Below are positions 37,188-45,852 of a stretch of 64,000 nucleotides of DNA, one piece after another. This stretch comes from JAXGQD01 sp964574395. Lineage in GTDB: Bacteria; Bacillota; Clostridia; Saccharofermentanales; Fastidiosipilaceae. Below the pieces are notes generated by a model, which was not told the origin of the DNA, searched no databases, and saw only the letters and a list, made by a program, of their open reading frames with translations. Within the stretch, counting starts at the first letter, position 1. Each line of letters opens with the position of its first letter. Where the stretch lies: positions 4,786 through 68,785 of the forward strand of contig CAZNNL010000002.1 in assembly GCA_964574395.1 (NCBI GenBank), written 5' to 3'. A program made the translations under genes and the position numbers.

Positions 37188-37207
37188 ATGCAATCCTACA
37201 CATGATA

Positions 37208-37252
37208 AACCTCTCCCGAACGCAAGTCGTTTGGGAGAGGTTTTTTGTATGT
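37208..37252 (+). terminator. Terminator after rny
   Basis: A 15-bp stem (AACCTCTCCCGAACG with CGTTTGGGAGAGGTT, some G-T pairs) followed by TTTTTTG. It isolates rny from the downstream catabolic genes. Confidence 0.93.
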
Positions 37253-37391
37253 GTGGGGCGGACTCTCACGGACACTCTTAGTAAAACGCGTTATATAAAT
37301 ACGTGTCCACTTTGAATCAAGCATGAATATCCATTTTGCACATAATTCACAAAATGTATTTGTTGAAGATATAGAAGATTGTTCAAGGTGG

Positions 37392-37459
37392 TTCAAATAT
37401 TCGAGGAGTCCTGTTAATATAAAGACATAAAACAAGAACACAGTTCGGCAATGTCGAAC
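37392..37459 (+). promoter_or_regulatory. Promoter plus IclR-type operator of the catechol operon
   Basis: TTCAAA (37392-37397), 17 bases, TAATAT (37415-37420). Just downstream, at 37443-37459, is a 17-bp palindrome GTTCGGCAATGTCGAAC with one imperfect pair. It resembles operators of catabolic IclR regulators (GTTCG-type half-sites known for the PcaU/PobR group) and lies where a bound repressor would block transcription. The pairing with the IclR gene at 38901 is inference. The rest of the 37253-37509 gap shows nothing clear. Confidence 0.6.
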
Positions 37460-37509
37460 GAAGATACAGTAGAGACACATACCTAAAGGCAGCAAAGAGA
37501 TACGAACTT

Positions 37510-37809
37510 ATGACAGAAGATAATAAAAAGACTGAAGTGTATCAAATCACTGTTGTCGACCGCAAGATGGTATGGACATGTCGAAAAGGATTAACGCTGG
37601 CGGAGTCGGCTGATAAATCAGGCAAGGGGCATTTGTTTCGTGGTTGTCATGGCGGTGGTTGTGGAGTCTGTAAAGTCTTGGTGCTTGAAGGTTCTTTTGA
37701 AAGAAAAAAAGAAAGTTCGGCACATATAACGGAAGATGATAAATCAGCAAATATCGTTTTGGCTTGTTGCGCCAAACCAAATTCGGATTTGTCGATTGAA
37801 ATTTTGTAA
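37510..37809 (+). CDS. xylT: XylT-type plant-like 2Fe-2S ferredoxin
   Basis: 99-residue ferredoxin. Cluster cysteines Cys46, Cys51 and Cys54 lie in CHGGGCGVCK, with Cys86 (or 87) in LACCAKP. XylT/DmpQ/NahT proteins re-reduce the iron of catechol 2,3-dioxygenase after oxidative inactivation. The position immediately before the dioxygenase gene matches that role. ATG 37510; no clear strong ribosome site (GGCAGCAAAGAGA). Confidence 0.85.
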   Translation: MTEDNKKTEVYQITVVDRKMVWTCRKGLTLAESADKSGKGHLFRGCHGGGCGVCKVLVLEGSFERKKESSAHITEDDKSANIVLACCAKPNSDLSIEIL

Positions 37810-37905
37810 GTCCATAGAAAGGAGTAAGTCTATCAAATTACAGTAGCGCAATCTTTAACAAAATTAACAAAAGCAGTTTAATAATTAAAACTAAGGAGAA
37901 CATTT

Positions 37906-38835
37906 ATGGCAATTAAAGGTGTATTAAGAGCAAGCCTAATTCAAATTCGTATTTTAAACATGGAAGAAGCAATTAAGCATTATGTGGATATTCTGGGTCT
38001 AAATCTAGTTGATACTTTGCCTGATGGTAGAGTCTTACTAAAATGCTACGATGAGTTTGACCATCACTAAGTCGTCTTAGTCGAAGCTGACAGAGCAGGA
38101 TTAGATCTCATGGGCTTCAAAGTAGAGTCTGAAGAAGTGCTTGATCAATATAAGGAAGCAACAGATGCATTCGGTTTAGAAAATGAATGGATAGCTGCTA
38201 ATACCGACCAACCTGGTTATGGACGTCGCTTAAAAGTAAAGTTGCCAACTGGTCACATTATCAATTTGTATGCAACAGTAGAACTTGCTGCTGATCATCC
38301 AGAATTGAGAAATCCAAACATTTGGCAACGTGCACCACATGGTATGGGAGCACTTGGTTTTGACCATTGTTTACTTTACGGACCAAATCAGAAAGAAGCA
38401 GTGCGCTACTTTGTTGAAGTTTTAGGTATGAGCGTTGTTGAGAATGTCAAACTACCTGATGGTAGCGGAAATCTTGTCACATGGTTAACAGCTAATAATA
38501 AAGCACATGATGTCGCAATTTTGGAATTCGATAAACCCAACGTATTACATCACTTAGCATTTAAATTAGAGTCCTGGAATGATATCGGACATGCAGCTGA
38601 CCTGATTAGTGTAAACAATGTTAGTTTGGATGCTGGACCTATGCGTCACGGTGTTACTCGCGGACAAACGATTTATTTCTTTGACCCCTCTGGCAACCGT
38701 AACGAAGTATATGCTGGTGGCTATGCGCATTATCCGGATATGCCCGTTCGCGAATGGGATTACGAGCAAGTCGGTAAGGGTATCTTCTACTACACACGCC
38801 AACTAAACGAGAATTTCTTGAAAGTCATGACTTGA
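37906..38835 (+). pseudogene. xylE: Catechol 2,3-dioxygenase interrupted by TAA at codon 55
   Basis: The reading frame from ATG 37906 (after AAGGAG) to 38835 encodes a full-length 309-codon type I extradiol dioxygenase, which opens catechol next to its hydroxyls using Fe(II) and O2. Codon 55 (38068-38070) is TAA in FDHH-stop-VVLVEAD, where XylE-type enzymes have Ser; one change from TCA explains it. Everything after is in frame and conserved: metal ligands about His154 (FDHCLL), His215 (LHHLAF), Glu267 (RNEVYAGG), plus YFFDPSGNRNE. A restart at ATG 38110 would lack the first 68 residues. TAA is not a recoded selenocysteine or pyrrolysine codon, so this is either decay or a sequence error. Confidence 0.85.
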
Positions 38836-38900
38836 TTCCCCACACGTCCTTTGCGATGGGTGATGCTAAAATATAGATAGCTTATCGGGAGGAATGTCAG

Positions 38901-39665
38901 ATGAAAGATGAGAAACGTATACAGTCCGTAGACCGAGCCGTGCAAATTTTGAACAGTTTTAGTGAGCAAAAAAGCGAGTGGAGGCTGACAGAACTTGCAC
39001 AGGCATTGCAACTTAATAAAAGTACGGTCCACGGAATTATTAATACATTGAAATATCATGGTCTGATCGACCAAGATGAAAACACGCAAGTATACCGTTT
39101 GGGTCCTGCACTAATGTACTATGGCGAGCTAGTCACAGAAAAACTTGACATCATTGCTCTAGCGAAACCCATTATGGAAGACTTACGTGACAAAGTTGAA
39201 GAAACCGTACATTTGGCCACATTAAATGATCTAGATGTTGTTTATATAGAAAAGATTGAATCTAGTCATTCCATGCGCATTGCAACGACAAGAGGGTCGC
39301 GAAATCCTAGTTATTGTACCGGTGTAGGAAAAGCGTTATTAGCATTTGCGGGAGAAGCCAAACTCAAGCGTGTTATAGGACGCGGCTTAGAGCCAAGAAC
39401 ACCAGAAACGATTACCGATCCGCTACTCCTTAAGCAGAACATCGAAGAGATAAAGCTAAAAGGATACGCGGAAGATAGAAGTGAAGCGGAGATTGGCTTA
39501 AATTGTTTGGCTATGCCAATACATGATCATAGTGGCAAAGCACCGTATGCGCTTTCAATCTCGGGCCCAGCTGTGCGCATGACCAGTGAACGTTACCCAT
39601 TGTTGCGTCAAGCTTTAGCAGATGCAGTAAAACAAATTGAGAATAAACTAGGCTACCGCCTCTAG
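38901..39665 (+). CDS. IclR family transcriptional regulator of the island
   Basis: 254-residue regulator. N-terminal winged helix (QSVDRAVQILNSF, LTELAQALQLNKSTVHGIINTL) and C-terminal GAF-like effector domain (ATTRGSRNPSYCTGVGKALLA, GYAEDRSEAEIGLNCLAMPI). IclR proteins control many aromatic catabolic operons with a pathway metabolite as effector. Its place inside the cluster and the palindrome before xylT suggest it regulates these genes. Intact, with an extended -10 (TGCTAAAAT, 38864-38872) upstream and GGGAGGA ribosome site. Confidence 0.9.
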   Translation: MKDEKRIQSVDRAVQILNSFSEQKSEWRLTELAQALQLNKSTVHGIINTLKYHGLIDQDENTQVYRLGPALMYYGELVTEKLDIIALAKPIMEDLRDKVEETVHLATLNDLDVVYIEKIESSHSMRIATTRGSRNPSYCTGVGKALLAFAGEAKLKRVIGRGLEPRTPETITDPLLLKQNIEEIKLKGYAEDRSEAEIGLNCLAMPIHDHSGKAPYALSISGPAVRMTSERYPLLRQALADAVKQIENKLGYRL

Positions 39666-39684
39666 AAACGAAAGGAATTTTATT

Positions 39685-40511
39685 ATGTCTACTAGACCAG
39701 AAATTGCGAACTCTGTTAAAACAGGTTCATTCATGACGAATTACCAAGACCATGGTGAGGGCTTCCCTGTTTTGCTCATACATGGTTCGGGTCCAGGTGT
39801 CTCATCTTGGGCAAACTGGCGTTTGATAATACCAGCGTTAGCGGAACAACGTAGGGTGCTGGCTCCAGATATGGCTGGTTTCGGCTATACCGAACGTGTA
39901 GAAGGTGTACCTTTTAATATGGACACTTGGATAAAGCAGGCGATAGACTTTTTGGATGCCCTGAACATTGATCAGTGCGATCTTGTTGGTAATTCATTTG
40001 GTGGTGCTTTAGCACTTGCTTTAGCAGTCTTACATCCTGAACGTATACGAAAAATAGTTTTGATGGGTTCTATGGGCGTAGAATTTGAGTTAACCGAAGG
40101 CGATGGTCTTGATGCTGTCTGGGGCTATACTCCCTCAGTAGAAAATATGGCAAAAATGTTAGACATGTTTGTCTACAACAAAGCAATTGCAACGGATGAT
40201 CTAGCACGCATGCGTTCTTGGAAGCCAGTATAGAGCCTGGCTTCCAAGAAGCGTTCAGCTCCATGTTCCCGGCACCAAGAAAAGACTATGTCAAAGAAAT
40301 GGCACGTTACGAAGACCGTATTTCTGAGATAAAAAATCCTACGCTAATTGTTCATAGTCGTGAAGATCGCGTTATTCCTGTAGATAACTCTTATAAACTC
40401 ATCAACATGATTGAGAAATCAGAACTTCACGTCTTTGGACAATGTGGACATTGGACACAAATTGAAAAGTCCAAAGAATTCGCAGGACTAGTGAATTTGT
40501 TCCTCGGCTAA
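39685..40511 (+). pseudogene. xylF: 2-hydroxymuconic semialdehyde hydrolase, frameshifted
   Basis: Alpha/beta hydrolase of the XylF/DmpD type, which splits the ring-cleavage product into a carboxylic acid and 2-oxopent-4-enoate. From ATG 39685 the frame holds HGSGPGVSSW, the oxyanion region and Ser in VGNSFGGAL. It ends at TAG 40231-40233 just after DLARMR. The homologous continuation (LEASIEPGFQEAFSSMFPAP onward, Asp in SREDRVIPV and His in GQCGHWTQIE) is in a second frame to 40511. One missing base or two extra around 40213-40219 restores it (R-S-L-E-A-S). All triad residues remain, so the lesion is recent or a sequencing error. Confidence 0.83.
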
Positions 40512-40542
40512 GCACAAAGTAGAAAATGATGGTAAACCTTGA

Positions 40543-40593
40543 GTGAACAGTATTTATGGCAATGAAATGCTTTCAATAATAAATACTGTTCAC
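40543..40593. repeat. Perfect 15-bp inverted repeat between xylF and xylJ
   Basis: GTGAACAGTATTTAT (40543-40557) and ATAAATACTGTTCAC (40579-40593) are exact reverse complements around a 21-base loop. No T run follows, so it is more likely an mRNA stability or processing hairpin, or an operator, than a terminator. Confidence 0.85.
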
Positions 40594-40615
40594 TATTAAA
40601 GTACTGGAGAAAAAC

Positions 40616-41404
40616 ATGAGTCAAGTTGAAGAAAAAATGCTCGATATCTTAGCTGCAAAGCTTAAAGAAGCAGAGCGTACTCACACGCCCATCGAACAAC
40701 TTCACCACTATGCCGAAGGACTAAGCATTGATGACGCATACAAAATCCAGCTTCGGAATATCGAACTTGAACTTTCAGAAGGTAAAGTTATTACCGGCAA
40801 AAAGATTGGCTTAACCAGTGCAGCCATGCAAAATTTGCTAGGTGTTGATCAGCCAGACTATGGACACTTATTAGATAGCATGGAAATACATACGTCCGAA
40901 ACACCCTTTGACTCCATTCTTCAAGCACGCGTTGAGGGAGAAATCCTTTTTATACTTAAGGAAGATTTAAGTGGTGGTCAAGTTACGGTAGAAGATGTTG
41001 TAAAAGCTACGGATTATGTCGTGGGTGGTATAGAAGTTGTTGGAAGTCGAGTAGCCAATTGGAAGATTGGCATTATTGATACCGTGGCAGATAATGCGTC
41101 TTGCGGGCAGTATATCTTAGGTAAAAAACGGCTTAAACTTAATGAATTTGACCGCATAAAAGAAGGCATGTCGCTTTATAAAAATGGTGAATTAATTAAC
41201 CAAGGCACTGGGGCCGCTGTCTTAGGAAATCCGGCTTATTGTGTCGCTTGGTTAGCTAATATGATGCATAAGTATGGGGTTACGCTAAAGGCGGGTGAAG
41301 TCATTTTGTCTGGTGCACTATCAGCGATGATTCCCGTAGCCAAAGGCGATGCAATCAAAGCAAGCTTCGATAGCTTAGGTGATGTTGATTTACAGTTTGT
41401 GTAG
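40616..41404 (+). CDS. xylJ: 2-oxopent-4-enoate (2-keto-4-pentenoate) hydratase
   Basis: 262-residue hydratase of the XylJ/DmpE/MhpD family, adding water to 2-hydroxypenta-2,4-dienoate to give 4-hydroxy-2-oxovalerate. Family features: GKKIGLTSAAMQNLLGVDQPDYGHLLDSM, the metal-site Glu in ARVEGEILFIL, and DNASCGQYILG. Intact, with its own ribosome site TACTGGAGA, downstream of the inverted repeat. A 4-oxalocrotonate decarboxylase (XylI) is related, but the neighbours favour hydratase. Confidence 0.87.
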   Translation: MSQVEEKMLDILAAKLKEAERTHTPIEQLHHYAEGLSIDDAYKIQLRNIELELSEGKVITGKKIGLTSAAMQNLLGVDQPDYGHLLDSMEIHTSETPFDSILQARVEGEILFILKEDLSGGQVTVEDVVKATDYVVGGIEVVGSRVANWKIGIIDTVADNASCGQYILGKKRLKLNEFDRIKEGMSLYKNGELINQGTGAAVLGNPAYCVAWLANMMHKYGVTLKAGEVILSGALSAMIPVAKGDAIKASFDSLGDVDLQFV

Positions 41405-41492
41405 ATATATTTCTGTTTAGTTCTATCTGAAATGAGATTTTGTTAAGTGAATTAGCAAGCAAGTTTTGCTTACTTGTATTTAGGAGGCACGC

Positions 41493-42362
41493 ATGGAAAA
41501 AATAAAAGTAGGGATAATTGGACCAGGAAACATTGGTCTAGATCTCTTACAAAAAATCCGCAGGAGCGAATACCTTGAGCCAGCCATGGTGATTAATGTT
41601 TTTCGTTCTAAGGGTATAGAGTATTGTGAAAGTTTAGGAATCCCAACTGGCACGGAAGGCATAAAAGACCTTTTGCCAATGAAAGACATAGATATAGTTT
41701 TCGACTGTACAAGCGCAACCGCACACGCAGAACATGCCCCCTTACTGAGAGAAGCAGGCTTTTTTACGATTGACCTGACTCCGGCAGCGGTCGGCCCCTA
41801 TCTCATTCCAGCTGTTAATCTTGGTGATGATTTATTGGAGTTGGACAACGTAAATATGGTAACTTGCGCTGGTCAAGCAATCGTTCCTATTATGGCGGCC
41901 ATCAACGAAGTCGCAGATGTTAGCTACGGTGAGATAGTTGCATCCATTGCCAGCAAAAGTGCAGGGCCTGGAACGAGAGCTAATATCGATGAATTTACGG
42001 AGACGACCAAAACAGCTTTGGAAAAGGCCGGTGGCGCAGATAAAGCGAAAGCGATTATTATTTTAAATCCTGCAGAACCACCAATTCATATGCGAAACAC
42101 GATACATGCCAAAGTGAAAAAACCAGATTTAGAAAAAATCACTGAAGCTATCGAGGCAATGGTCAAGAATATTCAAAAATATGTGCCAGGCTATGAAATG
42201 ATAATGGCACCAATTATGAATGAAGACGTTGTTTCCTGCATTATTCAAGTTGAAGGTTTAGGCGATTATCTCCCAAAATACTCAGGTAATTTGGATATTA
42301 TTACATGTGCTGCTGTTGAAACGGCGGAAGCATATGCCAAGAAGAAACATGGGAGGAAGTAG
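41493..42362 (+). CDS. xylQ: Acetaldehyde dehydrogenase (acylating)
   Basis: 289-residue NAD enzyme converting acetaldehyde and CoA to acetyl-CoA. Rossmann motif GPGNIG at residues 10-15; catalytic Cys125 in [29 protein letters not shown] typical of DmpF/MhpF. In this family it forms a channelling complex with the aldolase encoded next. GGAGG ribosome site. Only four bases separate the genes. Confidence 0.93.
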   Translation: MEKIKVGIIGPGNIGLDLLQKIRRSEYLEPAMVINVFRSKGIEYCESLGIPTGTEGIKDLLPMKDIDIVFDCTSATAHAEHAPLLREAGFFTIDLTPAAVGPYLIPAVNLGDDLLELDNVNMVTCAGQAIVPIMAAINEVADVSYGEIVASIASKSAGPGTRANIDEFTETTKTALEKAGGADKAKAIIILNPAEPPIHMRNTIHAKVKKPDLEKITEAIEAMVKNIQKYVPGYEMIMAPIMNEDVVSCIIQVEGLGDYLPKYSGNLDIITCAAVETAEAYAKKKHGRK

Positions 42363-42366
42363 CAAG

Positions 42367-43374
42367 ATGATTAAACTATGTGACACAACCTTACGTGATG
42401 GAAGCCATTCGGTCATGCATCGCTTTACACTAGAAGATATAAAATCAGTGGCAAAAGCACTAGACGAAGCAGGCATTGACATGATTGAAGTGGGACACGG
42501 TGATGGCATCAGTGGCTCGACCATCAATTATGGCTTCGCTCTACATACGGATGGTGAACTGCTTTCAGCTGCTGCCTCTGTCATAAAAAAAGCGAAATTA
42601 GCAGCGCTTTTGCTGCCAGGCATTGGAACAGTAGAAGATCTAGAAGCACTACATGCACTTGGTATCAAGGCTGTCCGCGTGGCTACGCACGTGACGGAAG
42701 CGGATGTTTCAGCCCAACATATTAAAGCAGCCCGAGAAATGGGTCTGTTTACTGTGGGATTCTTGATGATGTCTCACATGGCTCCGGTCGAAAGAGTGGT
42801 GGAAGAAGCGAAGAAAATGGAAAGCTATGGCGCCGAAGTAGTCTATGTTACGGATTCTGGAGGTGCAATGCTGCCTGATGAAGTGAAACGTAAAATCTCA
42901 GCCGTGAAGGAAGCCATTGCGGTTCCTGTTGGCCATCATGCACATCACAATTTAGGCTTGGCAGTGGCTAACAGTTTAGCTGCCATTGAGGCAGGTGCTA
43001 CTTACATCGATGGCTCTTTAGCTGGCTTAGGGGCTGGCGCAGGTAATACACCTACGGAAATGCTGCTTGCTGCTCTCAATAAAGCAGGCGTAGAACATGG
43101 CGCTGACCTCTTTAAAACCATGGATGCTGCGCAACTTGAGCTAAAACCAATTCTCAATCGCATCGGTTGTCCCTACCACGGCAATCACGATGCTTTGATG
43201 GTAGGTTATGCAGGTGTATACTCCAGCTTTATGCTACATGCAAGGCGTGCGTCTGAACGCTTTGGTATTGATGTGAGAGATATATTAATCGAACTTGGCA
43301 GACTTGGCGCTGTTGGTGGGCAAGAAGATATGATTTTGGAAGTTGCCAATAGACTGAGCAAACAAGCACAATAA
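42367..43374 (+). CDS. xylK: 4-hydroxy-2-oxovalerate aldolase
   Basis: 335-residue class II aldolase of the DmpG/MhpE type cleaving 4-hydroxy-2-oxovalerate to pyruvate and acetaldehyde. HMGL-like barrel with TTLRDGSHS (Arg10, Asp11) and metal ligands in VGHHAHHNLGLAVANS; a C-terminal communication domain contacts the dehydrogenase. ATG 42367 is four bases after the dehydrogenase stop. The last gene of the island, complete. Confidence 0.94.
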   Translation: MIKLCDTTLRDGSHSVMHRFTLEDIKSVAKALDEAGIDMIEVGHGDGISGSTINYGFALHTDGELLSAAASVIKKAKLAALLLPGIGTVEDLEALHALGIKAVRVATHVTEADVSAQHIKAAREMGLFTVGFLMMSHMAPVERVVEEAKKMESYGAEVVYVTDSGGAMLPDEVKRKISAVKEAIAVPVGHHAHHNLGLAVANSLAAIEAGATYIDGSLAGLGAGAGNTPTEMLLAALNKAGVEHGADLFKTMDAAQLELKPILNRIGCPYHGNHDALMVGYAGVYSSFMLHARRASERFGIDVRDILIELGRLGAVGGQEDMILEVANRLSKQAQ

Positions 43375-43397
43375 GGCATTCTTTTAAGGAATTTTTG

Positions 43398-43428
43398 GCA
43401 AAAGTATCGCTTAGGCGGTACTTTTTGC
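43398..43428 (+). terminator. Terminator after the island
   Basis: GCAAAAGTA-CGC pairs with GCG-TACTTTTTGC (one bulge) and the T run forms the 3' arm. It ends transcription before ymdB. Confidence 0.75.
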
Positions 43429-43477
43429 TATTATGTCTTAGAATAACGTGAGTTTTGTTGATAGAAAGCAGGTCTAG

Positions 43478-44266
43478 GTGAATATCATCTTTATTGGGGA
43501 CGTTGTAGGCAATGCAGCCATCAAGGCTATAGCCTCCGAACTACCAATGTTAAAACAGAAATATAATACACAATTTGTTATAGCCAACGGTGAAAATGTT
43601 GCCGGTGGTCTTGGCCTAACTCCTCAAACAGCCGCACAATTGTATGATGCCGGTGTAAATGTCATTACCTTAGGCAACCATACCTGGTCTAAACATGATC
43701 TTCAAAAGACCATTGAGCAAGATGCAAATATTCTTAGACCAGCTAATGGACTAGCCACTTGGCCGGGTAGAGGTTTTGCGATTTATCAAGTAGGGGCTTA
43801 TAAACTTGCGGTCATTAATCTGCTGGGTCAAGTCTACATGTCTCCAGTGCAGTCTCCTTTTGCCGAACTTGAACGCATCCTGGCGCTTTTAAAGAAAGAA
43901 TCTGTAAAACATATACTGATCGATTTTCATGCCGAAGCCAGTGCCGAAAAAATGGCATTAGCATACAGTGTTGCAGGAAAAGTCAGTGCGGTCTGTGGCA
44001 CGCACACGCATGTGCAAACGGCAGATGAACGCATTCTTCGTGATTTCACAGCTTACATAACTGACGTAGGCATGACTGGTCCCACTGAAAGCATTATCGG
44101 AATGCATATCGAAAGCTCACTGCGTAGACTGGCGGACCAAATGCCAGCACGTTACCTTCTCGCAGAAGGCCCTATAAGTTTTCAGGCGGTCGCGCTTCGC
44201 TTAGATGACGCAACAGGAAAATGCACAAACATTGAACGCATAAATTTAAAAGCAAAAACATATTGA
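43478..44266 (+). CDS. ymdB: YmdB family metallophosphoesterase (TIGR00282)
   Basis: 262-residue phosphodiesterase active on 2',3'-cyclic nucleotides in relatives. Metal motifs IGDVVGNA, NGENVAGGLG, LGNHTW, DFHAEASAEK, and the GTHTHVQTADERI loop. GTG 43478. In many Firmicutes it directly follows rny. Start of a block running to recO. Confidence 0.93.
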   Translation: MNIIFIGDVVGNAAIKAIASELPMLKQKYNTQFVIANGENVAGGLGLTPQTAAQLYDAGVNVITLGNHTWSKHDLQKTIEQDANILRPANGLATWPGRGFAIYQVGAYKLAVINLLGQVYMSPVQSPFAELERILALLKKESVKHILIDFHAEASAEKMALAYSVAGKVSAVCGTHTHVQTADERILRDFTAYITDVGMTGPTESIIGMHIESSLRRLADQMPARYLLAEGPISFQAVALRLDDATGKCTNIERINLKAKTY

Positions 44267-44286
44267 AAAGATGAGACTTAAATAAG

Positions 44287-44838
44287 ATGAGCGAAAACAA
44301 GCAAAAAAACAATAAATACACACTAATAGCTTACATTGGATTGGCCGTATTAATAATCTTGGACCAAATCACAAAAATAGTCATTGATAGAAACCTCAGC
44401 GAGACGGATAGCATAACAGTTATTCCGCAATTCTTGTATTTAGATAAAACCTACAACCGCGGCGCGGCATTCAGCTTTTTGGCTGGACAGGAATGGGGCA
44501 TTTATATACTTTCGGCAATCTCAGTTTTAGCTGGCATAGTCTTTATTTATTTTGTTTACCGTGCTAAATCGAAACTGGGTAAATACTTATTTGTAATGCT
44601 TGCTGCAGGGACAATTGGAAACGGCATAGACAGAATCCTAAATGGCTACGTTTTAGATTTTATTGACACGCATTTTGGTGCGTATATTTTCCCTACCTTT
44701 AACGTGGCTGACTGTTATTTGACCGTCCACGTTATTCTCATACTCATTTTAGTATTGGCAAAAAAATACGATCCCGAACGCGACCTTGATCTCTACTTCG
44801 ATAAACCTGCGACAACGGAGCCGCCTAATGAAGAATGA
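44287..44838 (+). CDS. lspA: Signal peptidase II (lipoprotein signal peptidase)
   Basis: 183-residue aspartyl protease in the membrane that removes lipoprotein signal peptides. Four membrane helices; catalytic Asp residues in GNGIDRI and FNVADCYL; NRGAAFSF is conserved. Ends with a charged cytosolic tail. Would process ThiY at 60 kb. Overlaps rluD by 11 bases. Confidence 0.95.
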   Translation: MSENKQKNNKYTLIAYIGLAVLIILDQITKIVIDRNLSETDSITVIPQFLYLDKTYNRGAAFSFLAGQEWGIYILSAISVLAGIVFIYFVYRAKSKLGKYLFVMLAAGTIGNGIDRILNGYVLDFIDTHFGAYIFPTFNVADCYLTVHVILILILVLAKKYDPERDLDLYFDKPATTEPPNEE

Positions 44839-45766
44839 AAAGATTGGAATTTGGCAATTTGTTCCCGAAGCTGCAGGAGAACGTGCAGATGTATATTTGC
44901 TAAGACAAATTGAGTTGAAGCGTCCCGGAACGACGAGAGCGCAACTTAAACAATGGTTTAGCGATGGTCACATTAGCAGTTTAGGGAAAAGTATAAAAAG
45001 CGGAGAAAAAACCCGGATCGGCCGCATGATAGAAGTGCGCCCGCCTCAAGCACCAACAATCGCTGAATTACCCCTCCCGCAAGCAATGGAGCTTGACATA
45101 CGCTATGAAGACGACTACCTCTTAGTAATAAATAAGCCTCAAGGACTTGTTGTGCATCCGGCCGTTGGGCATGCGCAAGACACTCTGGTCAACGGGCTTC
45201 TGTATCATTACGGAGAAAATTTGTCCGATGCACAAGGTGTATTTAGGCCAGGCATTGTACATCGTATTGATAAAGATACGTCCGGCCTCTTGCTTATTGT
45301 TAAAGATGTTAAAGTGCATGCCAAACTTGCCAATGCTTTGCGTAAGCATGAAATAAAACGCCACTACATGGCCTTAGTGTATGGGCATGTGTCTGCTGAA
45401 TCAGGGACTATCGATGCACCGATTGGACGTGCGGCAGGGGACCGTCAGAAAATGGCCGTAAGGGCAGATGGTCGTGCTGCGGTTACACATTTTGCCATTA
45501 ATGAAAAACTTAGGGGCATGACTTTGCTTGACTTGGATTTAGAGACAGGCAGAACACATCAAATCCGTGTTCATTTGAAGTACATTGGACATCCAATCGT
45601 AGCCGATTCTGTATATGCACCCAAAGGCAATACTTATGGCTTGAAGGGACAAGCGCTGCACGCTTCCAGACTCGAATTTGTTCATCCTGTCAGCAACGAA
45701 GTAGTAAGAGTTGAAGCAGAACTTCCTAATTATATGCGTGATTTAATCGAGCAAGAGAGACTTTGA
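44828..45766 (+). CDS. rluD: Pseudouridine synthase, RluD subfamily
   Basis: 312-residue synthase probably modifying 23S rRNA helix 69. S4 domain (RAQLKQWFSDGHI), catalytic Asp in HRIDKDTSGLL (about residue 150), GRTHQIRVHLKYIGHPIVAD. It shares the common lspA-rluD order. ATG 44828 lies inside the lspA end with CGGAG 8 bases upstream. The earlier in-frame ATG at 44786 is not needed. Confidence 0.9.
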   Translation: MKNEKIGIWQFVPEAAGERADVYLLRQIELKRPGTTRAQLKQWFSDGHISSLGKSIKSGEKTRIGRMIEVRPPQAPTIAELPLPQAMELDIRYEDDYLLVINKPQGLVVHPAVGHAQDTLVNGLLYHYGENLSDAQGVFRPGIVHRIDKDTSGLLLIVKDVKVHAKLANALRKHEIKRHYMALVYGHVSAESGTIDAPIGRAAGDRQKMAVRADGRAAVTHFAINEKLRGMTLLDLDLETGRTHQIRVHLKYIGHPIVADSVYAPKGNTYGLKGQALHASRLEFVHPVSNEVVRVEAELPNYMRDLIEQERL

Positions 45767-45852
45767 ATGCGCCGCAACAACTTTGTTTAGTGAATAAGTA
45801 GTACCGAAAAGTGTACAATTAGACTTACAGTATTTTATGTAAAGGAAAATGG

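Noticed and set aside
38068..38070. Recoding of the dioxygenase stop as selenocysteine or pyrrolysine
   Set aside because: The codon is TAA; these systems use TGA and TAG, and the conserved residue at this place is Ser.
40213..40233. Programmed ribosomal frameshift in the hydrolase
   Set aside because: No slippery heptamer or downstream stimulatory structure is evident, and homologues are single-frame.
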